From Branchiostoma floridae (lineage: Eukaryota; Chordata; Leptocardii; Amphioxiformes; Branchiostomatidae), in NCBI RefSeq assembly GCF_000003815.2, contig NC_049987.1, forward strand, positions 18,593,574 to 18,642,252: a stretch of DNA of 48,679 nucleotides. The letters run 5' to 3'. Shown in pieces: positions 23,024-33,657 of the stretch. The position numbers were made by a program, and so were the translations under genes. Each line of letters opens with the position of its first letter. The first letter of the stretch is position 1. Below the pieces are notes generated by a model. That model had not been told where the DNA came from. It saw only the letters and a list, made by a program, of their open reading frames with translations, and ran no database searches.

Positions 23024-26000
23024 CTGTAAGAATAAACAACTCTAAATAAGACAGACGTCAAAGGAAGAACGTTCAAAAGTAGATTTAATGGTAATATTAC
23101 TTCCATGAAAAATGCAGGTTATATCTAGGTCTTCATGGATTTTCTTCATATTTGGTATGTGGGTATTCGTTGATGAGACCTAGAAATTATAAGCGTTTGG
23201 GCCCCCTAATATTACTTCGGATCTTTCAGTTTGATATCTTGTGCTCTGGGCATATTATGGTTACTACTTTCAATTGCGCAAGGGCGTTTTTGTTAAAATG
23301 GTCCCAGGACGAAAAAAAATTGAAAAAAAGAAGGTCTGTTTTCCTTCATATTATGCATGCCGGTGACCTGGGCAGAGATGTGCAAAATAAGGCGCAAGTT
23401 ATTGAAATACAGATTGAATTACTATTGATGAAATTCTATAAATCTACCGATTTCGATAACAGGACTTCAATACATGTTACACCCGTGACAGTGTAAATCA
23501 TTCAAAGGTGAACATATCTTGACGGATGTCTTCATTTGCATAAGATTTAAAAAAGTCCTAAATGTTTCATGGAGGCATGACGTCACTGAACCTATATCAT
23601 CATGTGTTATTACTATGAACAAACACTTCATATTTAAAGAGTCACTTGTGGCATCTCACCTTTTAGCGTCATTAGTGGCGTTCCATCCCCTGACAGATCC
23701 TTGTCTTCTGTGTGTACGGTCGGAAAACTTGATGATGGGCCACCTGATGAAGGTTGTGAGGGTGTCACTGCTTCATCACTTCCTGCGACAGAACCTGTCC
23801 TATGATTTAGTAGTTCTGAAAGGATGAACGTTCATAGTAGATTTGATAGATAAAGGGCTATGTACAAGTCAATAAAAAGATTAATGATTCAACATGTCAA
23901 CTCAATGTATAAAAGGAAAAAAAAAGTAAAGTAATCTAGTACCTGACGTATCGTCTGGGTCATTGTCGCCGGGCGGAAAACAGCAACTGCAGATTCTGTT
24001 CGCTTCTTTGAGATGAGAGAAATGTAAGAACAGAGAGCTATATGTAGGTTTTGTTCTATAAGGTTATCAAAATTCATAACACATGTTAACTTGCTTGCAT
24101 TACTTACTATTAGGTGTATGAATTGGGGAAATTTTGGGTTCTATTTTATCAAGATTGCAGTCATGACATACATGCTTTCCAGGAGGAGCAAGGTTTTGTC
24201 TGAGACGTTACGCCCAGCATTCAGATTCAGATGTGTCTAATTCTAGTTGCCGCATCAGCAACTCTCTGACACGTTTAATCCCATTCAGACCGGGGGGGGG
24301 GGGTAACTTTCATGTCGTATAACGCAAGAACGGCTTACGCTAGAGCCACCAAATTTTTTTAGGTTTCCTAAAATAATGTTGGCAACAATCTCAAGTTTGA
24401 AAAATTTGCGCTTGCTGAAATTTCGTCGGAATACCCTTTTTTCATGGGTCCAGCCAACTTATTCAAAATATTGATGTCATAATTACGTCATATAACGTCA
24501 TTATAGCGTCAATTTTTTTTAAAAATCGTACACATTATGTTTAGATTATTCCCTAAAAATAGGGTGGTTACAATAAGTCGTTTAAGAGCTAAAGGTCTTA
24601 GAAGGGGAGGGCCTCAAAAGCAGCCCCTCCAGGGATGACCAAAAAAGCCCGGTCTGAATAGTGTTAAACCTGACATACCGGAAAGCAGTCCGCCCACTTA
24701 TGTTGCCGCCTGCGGTCAATAGGCAACGTAATTTTTTCAACAACAATACAATTCAAAACGGGAGTCTGATTGTCTGACGGTTGGCCATTGCTAACGTAGC
24801 AGGAAGGACACATCGCAAGCCAGGGTCGTGACTCAATATAGTGAAGGGGCCTGACATGAGAGGATTGACAAACATTTCTGATCTCAGAAATGATTAATGC
24901 AGGAGCAATGTGAGATAGCTTGGCCTATGTAAATACAGAATACGGCACGGTGGAACCCGTTTTACCAGATGTTTGTATGCATTGGACTTAAAAAAAAAAC
25001 GTTTATAGAAAATAAGAGAAAAAAACTCACTTCCTTGTGTATTATCTTTGCTTGCTCGTTTGATTTCGTCGCTCATCTGCATGATCATGTTAAGACTTGA
25101 AATGAGGTGTCTGTTCTCCCCACAGAGACGGCCGATGATAGAAAAGTCACTGAATGCACTGGATTTAATTGTGAATACTACACCTTTATCGTCAGTGGCA
25201 TTCTTTGCTAAACGATCGAGGCTCGTGATGACATTGCCCAAAAACGTGTAATTTTTGCAGCATATTTTGCAGAAAAAGATAAAGGTCAATATCGATGCGG
25301 CAATGCAACATGCCAAAAGCAGAAATGACACATGATACAAATGCTTAACTCCAACGATTTGACAAGTAGATTCTATGTGCGCGTCGGCCTCTGTTTCATT
25401 GATCGAGCTGATAACTTTTACATTGCAGACAAATGAATTGTCTTTTAAGAATCTACTAGCAAAAAATGCCAGATACACTGAGCAACCACAAGCACAGAAG
25501 AGCAAAACCCCTAATTTTAGTATTTGACGCGTACGTAGCTTATTTTTACCGTTTAGGTATGTGACAAATTCAGTAAGCCTCTTAACAGAATCTTCCATTT
25601 GCTGCCTGGCGACTAGAATTCTATTTTTCTCTTCCCTTTGGGTTGCGGATATAAATATAAATAGGTCAAGAACATTGTTAGCTTTAATGTCTCTAGCTTT
25701 CAAATCAACGAATTTGAGGTACAATGAAAATGTGTTCTCGATTTGATTTGATATGAAAGCAATATGCGATTTCATTTTTGCGCCTACCGCCACCTTCCAA
25801 AGGAAATGTGGGGAATTCATGACTAATGCAATTAACGGCACAGTGTAGGGAAACAATGGGTACCAAATGTGATCGTTCGGCAGATCTTCCCAACAAAAGG
25901 CGTTGAGAAAGTTAGCTTGAGAAATGGTTAGGTGTGAAGGAGGGTAGCAATAGACGTTCTGGAATTCACCTGTGGAGACAAGACAACAATCCGTAAATCC

Positions 26001-26794
26001 GGTATCTCGCTATACTGCAAGATAGTCTATTATCTTTCACCCTCGTTTGCGTCTTGTCTATTGTATAATAAGTTAGCGATCTTCTCCACGTCACCCTAAA
26101 TAGCACAAGTTGTCCATAGTATAAAATACTTATCTCAAAAAAGAGTGTAAATGATTTATGTCTGTTGATAGTCACTTTATCTAACTTCAAAATACCTCAA
26201 GCATGGCATTATGAAATGATATTTTCTTCTTAAGAATGCAATTCGATGTTATATCGATGCTCCTTTCTTTCCCAGTTTGGTCACACTGACTTGATCATAT
26301 GGATGACATCTGCAAGTGCATGAATTTTTGTCAGTTCCCTTATTCTGTGCAAAATAAATGCGAGTTATCGCATCAGCTAACAGCCATGACTATAGCATTT
26401 CCAGAAGACGATATACATGCATAAAATCTATAAGTTCTGCTGTAGTGATATAGAAAACCGCTTTGGGATCTACAAAATTAATCCAATTTGTCTTTCATTT
26501 TGTCGACAGCTACCCAAATATCAAAAGGGTCCATCTACAGCTACTCTACTTGTGCTGTTTGCAAGAACACACAAGCACCTGTGCCTAAACAGAGATGTCG
26601 AAAGATTGTACTTATTTACTTTATGTTGTGGACTTACCAGTGATTTCACCCAGAAACAGCGTTCCAGACACCAACAATGGTAGCCAGACGGTCAGAGCCT
26701 TCATGACTTTGTCAAACCACGTGTTTAAAGTGATGTGGTCGTGTGAGCCTTCTTCAGAGACATCTGCAAGCAGTTTCTCTACTATCTCAGCCAT
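22800..26794 (-). CDS. Pannexin-like (innexin/pannexin family) channel protein, gene B
   Basis: Five coding exons on the minus strand: 26638-26794, 25031-25969, 23943-24005, 23660-23815 and 22800-23023, giving 512 aa. Every junction is GT/AG and leaves one base before and two after, so phase is consistent throughout. Exons 1-2 hold the channel: TM1 (~32-51), loop 1 with Cys60 and Cys78 in the pannexin pattern NAFCW, TM2 with Pro106, a coiled charged cytoplasmic loop, TM3, loop 2 with paired Cys and sequon NET, TM4, then SDFSIIGRLCGENRHL. Exon 3 adds a short Cys cluster (C-x-C-C). Exons 4 and 5 are Ser/Gly/Asp/Glu-rich and share SSGGPSSS followed by T-x-E-D. The start MAEIVEK is chosen over an upstream ATG because it aligns with gene A. 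Exons 1-2 are firm; exon 3 (acceptor choice) and the tail are inferred from phase. Confidence 0.85.
23660..23815 (-). CDS. Gene B exon 4 (repeat-bearing tail)
   Basis: 156 nt between acceptor TCCTTTCAG and donor G|GTGAGA, encoding 51 full codons. It contains QPSSGGPSSS and TEDKD, then GDG, aligned with HSSGGPSSS, TAEDE and QDG of exon 5. Phase matches both neighbours. Confidence 0.7.
23943..24005 (-). CDS. Gene B exon 3 (63-nt Cys-cluster exon)
   Basis: The acceptor (pyrimidine tract, then TCTCAAAG) and donor TCAG|GTACT frame 63 nt that read through in the phase of exons 2 and 4. It encodes ICSCCFPPGDNDPDD. Alternative AGs at 23994 and 23986 would break the frame from exon 2. Skipping the exon keeps the frame, so it could be alternatively spliced. 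The Cys cluster soon after a channel domain is a possible acylation site (inference). Confidence 0.55.
24275..24667. mobile_element. TTAA-flanked MITE in intron 2 of gene B
   Basis: The left end TTAATCCCATTCAGACCGGG is matched by the inverse right end CCCGGTCTGAATAGTGTTAA. A G-run follows the left TIR. The interior is non-coding with several ACGTCA-like repeats. A related copy lies at 29660-29989. Confidence 0.8.
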
Positions 26795-26890
26795 TGTAAG
26801 GTGCGATCTTTGGGTCAATTACGTGCGTGGCCTGCCTGGGCAAATATGGGAATGTTTGTCAAAACGGGGCGTAACGTTCCATTGCTGTTA
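26795..26890 (-). promoter_or_regulatory. Conserved 5' flank / 5' UTR of gene B
   Basis: Alignable with the 5' flank of gene A: GCGATCTTTGGGTCA, TTACGTGCG, CCTGCCTGGG, AAATATGGGAATGTTT, TCAAAA and GGGGCGTAAC. Conservation stops beyond this segment, which fits a core promoter or 5' UTR under constraint. Confidence 0.55.
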
Positions 26891-27071
26891 ACGCAACTGG
26901 TAGATTCAATGCACGTCTTGTGACCTGGCTATAGTGGGTGATTAAAGACCATTTTCATATAGCCAGAGGTCGTTGACAAATCAGAAGACCCCATTTCATG
27001 TTGGTTATGACACCAGAACACAGGGAGAATAATGAACAGCCATGCATTAAATAGTTTAATTAACACGTATG

Positions 27072-27231
27072 TTAAGGTTTAATGACCTGCCTGTTCCTCG
27101 GTGTATATAGTGTGATAACGCCTGGTCATTTGCTATAACCACCTCATAAAAACGGTTTCATTCGATGGTTATAGCAAAGGACCAGGCGTTATGACACTAT
27201 ATACACCTCGGGGTGGGTCATTAATCCTTAA
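27072..27231. mobile_element. TTAA-flanked palindromic MITE (160 bp)
   Basis: The element starts TTAAGGTTTAATGACC and ends GGTCATTAATCCTTAA. The arms continue as CTCGGTGTATATAGTGTGATAACGCC against its inverse, with a short loop near 27160. It is non-coding, and like 10888-11539 it begins TTAAGG and ends CCTTAA. Confidence 0.85.
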
Positions 27232-27599
27232 TCAAATGTTACAAAATGTTGACAAAATTTTTTACCGGATTATATTTCTATTGATAGGAGCAGTGTCTAA
27301 AGTTTACAGTAATCATTGTAAGGTTAACTGTCAAAGATCTTATTTGTCCATCTATAGTAAGTACTAGTATCCCAATTATATGGAACAAATATGCTGCCTT
27401 TAGCCGGGAGATTCAGTTGTTTTCGCTTCCGTTGTGACCCGAACACACACATTATTTCTAAAAATATCACTTTTATATTTTATATGGGTAGGGATGTGCG
27501 ATTGAGACAATTGAGTTCATATTAAATTTAAAAATTTGCTGTTTCCTTTTAATTTCTTTTTTTATGGTGTAAAAGGCCGACCTAGTCAAAAATTACCCA
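27232..27599. other. No gene recognised
   Basis: AT-rich spacer between the palindromic element and the second repeat array. Confidence 0.35.
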
Positions 27600-29390
27600 A
27601 TGGGATACATCACTGCGACCAGACTATCACATGCTCTGCTACCAAATTAAAGTACAAAGTTTTACTGCCAATGTACAACAAGTGAATATAAGAAGACGAA
27701 GGTTCTGATAATTTTTCCAACCGTTCCCGATACTAAGGGAATGAAATTAATGAAAATCGATTACGTTGAAGCATAACCGTACCTAGACCTTTATATAAGG
27801 AAAAATAAAACGATACAACGAAAGCCTTTAAAATAGAAAGATACTGAGGATTAAAAAAATGATGATATCAGCAGCGGAGATCTTGTGGCTTTCGTTTCCT
27901 CTTGCGGCCAGTACTTTTTGCGTGTTTTGTACTCGACATATGTTTCGGACAAATGTAACTTTAAACTAGCGCAAGCTAGGAAGGCTGTAATGCGTAAGCT
28001 TCAGTCAGTGCCGTAAACAGGCAATGAACGTACCTGTTTCAGAATTGAAGATGCGATTCGAGGTTTTCTTTCTTGTTTTCGGTAACAAAGCCGAGCTACC
28101 TAACCTCGGTGCGACGGTCCAACAGGTAAAGACTGCCCAGTATTGTGCACAGCGAGACGTAGAATTTGACTGTGAGATTTTACCACCTGGCTATCACGTG
28201 TTCTACAAACAAAGTACAAAGTTCTACGGCCAATGTACAACATCATTTGAACGAAGGAGACCAAAGGTTCTGGTAGTTTTGCCAACCTCCCTCGGCGATG
28301 TGATTGATACTAAGGCAATAAAATTCACGACAATCGGTTGCGCTCAAGTAAAACCATGCCTAGAACTTTACATACTTATTAAGTAAACTATATATCACTT
28401 AGAAGTAAAACGAAACATTAAAAAGCCTTTCACAAAGAAAAATGGAGGATGTAAAAAAAACACGCTGTTTTAAGCGGAAATTTTGTGTCTTTCGTTTTCA
28501 TTGTGACCCGTACTTTATGCGTATTTTTACTCAACGTGATCGTCACATGTTTCCCACAAATGTGACTTTAAACTTAGCGAAATAATGACTGCAATGCGTA
28601 AGCAGTACACATAGTCTGTACCACAAAAAGACAATGAACTTACCCTTTTCAGAATCGAAGATGCGATTTGATGTTTATATTCTTTTTCCAGCAACAAAGC
28701 CGAGCTAGCTAACCTCATCGGTACGGTCCAACAAGTGTTGCACAATGAGACGTAGAATTTGACTGTGAGATTTTACCACCTGGCTATCACGTGTTCTAGA
28801 AACAAAGTACAAAGTTCCACGCGTACGTCCAATGTACAACACCAAGTGGACGAAGGAGATCAAAGGTTCTGGTAATTCTTCCAAGCTCTCCAGGTGACAT
28901 GACTGATACTAAGAACTTCATGAAAATCGTTGGCGTTCAAGTAAAACATAGCGAGACCTTTATATGAATGAAATGAATATTATATAAAACGAAACAATAA
29001 AAAAGCCCTTGAAAAAGATGTTGGAGGATGAGAACGAAATGATTTAAATCCAGGTTTTCGAAACAGCTGTGAAGACAACGGAGTTCATGTCAAATGAAGT
29101 AGAGACAATGAACGTACCTCTTTTAGAGTTGAAGATACTGTTTGATGTTTCCCTCTTGTGCCGGGTATCGAAGTCAAGCTACTTTCCCCACAACGGTCCA
29201 ACAGGTAATGGTTGCTATGTACACATGTACAACGGGATGGCGCAGTAACTGCGGAATTTAATCGTCTTGCTATCACATGTTTTGCGGTCAAAGTACAACG
29301 ATCATCGACCAATGTACAGCAACAAGTGAACGAAGGGATCCAACGTACTTGTGATTTTCAAAATCTGTCCGCAGGAAGAAAGTAAATAAT
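27600..29390. repeat. Second array of the ~600-bp repeats, upstream of gene B
   Basis: The units are those of 12540-15650, in the same orientation; motif starts are near 28024, 28634 and 29106, with a partial unit at about 27620. The unit at 28024 retains a 120-codon plus-strand frame with C-E-I-L-P-P-G-Y-H-x-F-Y-x-Q-S-T-K-F-Y-x-Q-C-T; other units show the same peptide but with stops. It is not called as a gene, because the frame is not shared across units. Confidence 0.85.
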
Positions 29391-29659
29391 TATCAACCCA
29401 ATGAAATTAAACACATATGTTGCTTAAGGATCATGTTTTATGCTACTTTGATGAAAGACTTCATTTACTAGGTAATTCGTCGCTATCTGGTATTATTTCT
29501 GGAAAAAAACATTCCATTTTATTGCCTTTTGGAAATATTTATTGAAAAATTTATTTTTGCAAATTCAAGAAGGCGGATCCAAGATGTCGGATCAGAGCAG
29601 GCAGCTTAAGTATGGATGATCTGATTTTGAGACGTCAATTTGACGACGTTTCTATTGCT

Positions 29660-29989
29660 TTAACTACAGGGGTCGTACACACACACGTACATTTTCTGTT
29701 AGGTAACCTTCAGTCAGCTAGATTTTGTCGCGCGATCGCATACCTTGAAGTTTTCTGTGAATACCAATTTTCCACGGTTCCAGCCAATATAATTACATAA
29801 ATGATGCAATAATGCCGTCATACTATGTTATAATGACGTCAAATATTTTTAATTATCTAACTTTATGTGAACATTATCCTCTGAAAATTTGGTCATACGG
29901 TGAGTACTTGAGGAGTTACATGGAGGCCCGCATCAAAAGCCTTCCCCGTACCAGGATGCGTAAAAAAAGCCCGATCTAGACAGGGTTAA
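29660..29989. mobile_element. TTAA-ended MITE related to 24275-24667
   Basis: The right end GCCCGATCTAGACAGGGTTAA resembles the right end of the intron 2 element of gene B. The interiors share CAGCCAA-TTA, TAATGACGTCA, CATTAT-CCT and GAGGCCCGCATCAAAAGCC-like stretches. The left end (TTAACTACAGGGG) is less certain. Confidence 0.55.
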
Positions 29990-30029
29990 ATAAAAACACG
30001 CTTGCAGTTTCAGAGTAAATCCGGTACAA

Positions 30030-30600
30030 CTCCTACTCAGAAACGCTAGAACAGCTCAATCTCCAACGCCTATCAGACCGCCGTCGGAGCCTGTGTGTTG
30101 ACTTTGCTACCAAAGTTGAGAAATCCCCACGGTTCTGTTCTTGGCTGCCCCCCACCCGTGCCCAACAGCACGGTAGAAACCTACGCAACTCTGGACAGTA
30201 CCGGCAGCCTTCTGGGTCAAAGCGCTACAGGACAAGCGCCATCCCGGCCATTGTAGAAACGCTTAACGAACTCTAACTGTACTTTACTCCTCAGTCACAC
30301 TATTACAATTATGGCCTCCTCATGCGGGCTTACGAACTCATTTTTACAAAGTTGTCTTGTTTTAAAAGTCTGTATAAAGTCAAACCTGTAAATAGCGGGA
30401 TTCCTTGAACGTAACAAATTTTGTATTACGTCGATATTGTATTTTAAGTAGTAACTATTGACCTATTGTTTTAACAACGTTCATAAAGTTTTTCTAATTG
30501 ATGTATTTTGAATAGGCCAATGATTGTAATATCCTCGCAATTCAGCCTCATAGGCTGCCAAGAGGACTATTATGCATATTGCTCAATAAACCAGTCTACT
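30030..30600 (+). pseudogene. LINE (CR1/L2-like) C-terminus and 3' end
   Basis: An open plus-strand frame ending with TAA at 30274-30276 encodes LEQLNLQRLSDRRRSLC, then RFCSWLPP, HGRNLRN, QY-x-QP, RYRTSAIP and VETLNEL. This is the typical C-terminal end of an L2/CR1-type RT polyprotein (L-x-R-R-x-x-L-C ... RSAIPYL-x-R-LLN). All upstream parts are missing, so it is a 5'-truncated copy. An AATAAA lies near 30585 at its tail. Confidence 0.75.
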
Positions 30601-30844
30601 ACAGTAAGCCGATAAGGAGGCTCACTCTACCTCACGAGTCCCCGGTAGCTGAGTCAGTCGTAGGGGCAATAAACCATCAGACAACTAGACTACTACAAGA
30701 ATATGTCTTTCTTATGTCTACACATATACATCTGCCAGAAAAAAATTAAGACGGCAGCATGTCCAGGACAAAAGATACATAAATCGTAATCCTGCGGCAG
30801 TACCAACATCGGCTACCGGAAGGCCCAAATTTGACCTTAACCGT

Positions 30845-31058
30845 CAGGGTCGCACACGCACCCATACACTCTCACACTCATAAATACACACATTCAAACA
30901 CCAAACGCATACAAACACCACAAACCCACCCAAACAAACTTCACACACACACACACACNNNNNNNNNNNNNNNNNNNNNNNNNNNNNNNNNNNNNNNNNN
31001 NNNNNNNNNNNNNNNNNNNNNNNNNNNNNNNNNNNNNNNNNNNNNNNNNNNNNNNNNN

Positions 31059-31091
<33 letters not shown>

Positions 31092-31146
31092 CGCACATAC
31101 ATACATACATACATACATTCAAACACCGAACGCACACACACACACA

Positions 31147-31189
<43 letters not shown>

Positions 31190-31196
31190 CTACACT
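30845..31196. repeat. (CA)n microsatellite interrupted by a 100-N gap
   Basis: ACACAC repeats flank the Ns on both sides; 31100-31115 holds (ATAC)n. The N run is 30959-31058, exactly 100, so the true gap size is unknown. Frames across it are artefacts. Confidence 0.95.
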
Positions 31197-31299
31197 TTAG
31201 GATAATACCCTTTTATTTAAACTTGTGTTTCTTTTCGAAAATTCAAATGGATAAGATTCAATCTCACTGTCTCCGTAGCAAAGTGTCACTGATAGCAAC

Positions 31300-33113
31300 G
31301 TCTCCTGTTCTTCTTGCTGATCCATCCAGTCTTTGAGGATTTGAAAAGTAATCCCAAAGTGTTCTGGCGGTATGCAAAATCTCGTATGAGTACCAGACCC
31401 AAGATAGCTAGTCTTGTTCAGCCTGATGGCAATATAGCAGAGTCAGACTACGACAAAGCAGATGTGTTAAATAAATACTTTGCCTGTGTGTTCACTAATG
31501 AGGACATGGCCAATATTCCCAGTATGAGTACCAAACCAGGAGTTCAAACCCTTGACAGGATTGTGACCAGTCAGGAAATAGTTAGGGATAAACTTGCCAA
31601 CTTAAACCCTGCCAAGTCGGCGGGTCCAGACGATCTGCACCCAAGTCTTTTGAAGGAACTAGCTGACCAGTTAGCTTACCCGCTTAATTTTCAATAAATC
31701 ACTAAGTGTTGGGAAACTACCTAGCAATTGGAAAAAGGCACATGTAACACCCATACACAAGAAGGGCAGCAGGACTGAGCCTGGTAACTACAGGCCAGTC
31801 AGTTTGACGTCCGTGGTTGGGAAGGTGTTGGAATCAATCATTCGAGACACTTTGGTGGATCATTTTATGGTTAACAATCTTTTCACTGACTCACAGCACG
31901 GTTTCGTCCCTAAAAGATCATGTACAACCCAACTATTAGATGTCATGAATGATTGGTCCCTAAGCCTGGAGAGGGGTGAACCAGTCGACTCTGTATATTT
32001 GGACTTTAGGAAGGCCTTTGATTCTGTGCCCCACCAGAGGTTATTAGTGAAGCTTAAAGCATATGGAATTGATGGTACACTTCTTACATGGATGCGAGAC
32101 TTCTTACACCAAAGAAGACAGAGGGTTGTGATAAATGGTTCACAGTCTCCTTGGTGTGAAGTTACAAGTGGCATTCCGCAGGGTAGTGTACTTGGGCCGA
32201 CTCTATTTGTTGTCTACATAAATGACTTACCCGATGTGATAACAAGCACAGTTAAGATTTTTGCAGATGATAGTAAAATTTACCGACCCATCTGTTCACA
32301 TGCTGACCAGGTGGCTTTGCAGCGTGACTTATGTGCGGTGGAGCACTGGTCAGAAATCTGGCAGTTACCCTTTAACGCTGGCAAGTGTAAGATTCTACAT
32401 CTTGGAAGTAAGAACCAGAGGGCTAAGTACACACTAGGTGGTCATGAGCTAGAGCAAACTAGAGTTGAGAAAGATCTAGGTTTGGCAGTGGCAGCTTAAG
32501 TTTCATGTTAATACTGCAGCGGCAGCTCTGAAGGGTAACCAGGTTTTAGGGCTAGTGAAGAGAGCGTTTACCAATTTAGATGAAAGTTCAGTACCCATTT
32601 TGTATAAATGTATGGTCAGGCCACACCTGGAATATGCAAATGTGGTCTGGGGTCCTCATTTTAGTACTGACCAAAAGATTATAGAGAGAGTCCAGCATAG
32701 GGCAACAAGACTGGTTCCCTCGCTGAAAGGGATGCCGTATAGTTCCAGACTCAGAAAGTTAAAACTACCAACACTCAAGTACAGAAGAGAAAGGGGCGAT
32801 ATGATTCAGCTCTATAAGATCATGACCAAAAAAGAGCGAATCGATCCCGAGAGCTTCTTTGAGCTAGCAAACCTCGACAAAACAAGAGGTCACTGCTTCA
32901 AGATTAAAGTGCCACTAGCCAGATCTAATGTGCAACGCCAGTCGTTCTCCGCAAGGACAGTTCGATTGTGGAATTCTTTGCCCGAGGAAGTGGTAACAGC
33001 AAACAGTGTGAACGCTTTTAAAACAATGCTGGACAAGTTCTGGGAGCATAAGAGATACAAGGAATGAAGATCTAGAGGTTGTGCCAACAGGCGGGAGCCT
33101 TACTACAACGAAG
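31300..33113 (+). pseudogene. CR1/L2-like LINE reverse transcriptase with two frameshifts
   Basis: Three consecutive plus frames form one RT. The first (to ~31690) covers VFWRYAKSR, LNKYFACVFT and the KSAGPDDLHP box. After a one-base shift at ~31690 the second starts with NKSLSVGKLPSNWKKA and NYRPVSLTS, then DFRKAFDSVPH, SGIPQGSVLGPTLF and the catalytic FADDSK. After another shift at ~32495 come QLKFHVNTAAAALKGNQ, HLEYANVVWGP and RVQHRATRLVP, ending in the RLWNSLPEEVV-x-A-x-S-x-x-x-FK terminus and TGA at 33065. Few lesions suggest a fairly young copy. The endonuclease half is absent, and the 5' end lies at the microsatellite. The 3' end abuts the last coding part of gene C. Confidence 0.88.
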
Positions 33114-33657
33114 TATCCTCAAGGTATCCTCAAGGTATGAAAGATCGCCATTTTCATGTGCCGCTGTGGGGATGATTTTGCGTAGACTCGGTATAAGGTG
33201 TCTGTTCTCCTCACAGAGATGACTAACGAATAAAGGGTCACTGAATCGGCAAAATAATGACTCTATTGCTTCTTTCTCGTTTTCATCTTCTGAGACGCCC
33301 TGTATCAAAGTCAGATCTGTGAGAACACGTAACAGAAAATCATGTCTGCCACAATTGTGATACAATATGAAGAAAACTGGCAATATCACAGCGAAGGAAA
33401 ATGCTACTGAAAGCAAAATTGAGACGTATGAAAACTGTTGCACCCCAATGAGTTTACATGAATATTCAAAGATGTCGCCGTCTTTTGTGCCATTGTTAGA
33501 ACAGGATAAGACATTGTTTTTTTGTGACGATGTGTAAAACCATGTCAGGTAGAATAAGCAAGGAACCACAAAGATGATAACAAACACATACCTTAATATT
33601 TGGTGCATCCATAATCTTTCATGACCAATGAGGATTTCGAATGTACTACTGATTGAA

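Noticed and set aside
23152-23496. Plus-strand 114-codon frame within intron 4 of gene B
   Set aside because: No domain, antisense to an intron, and not bounded by coding signals.
30831-31205. Open frames of His/Thr or Cys/Val repeats on both strands across the gap
   Set aside because: They are simple (CA)n translation joined through 100 Ns; no gene.
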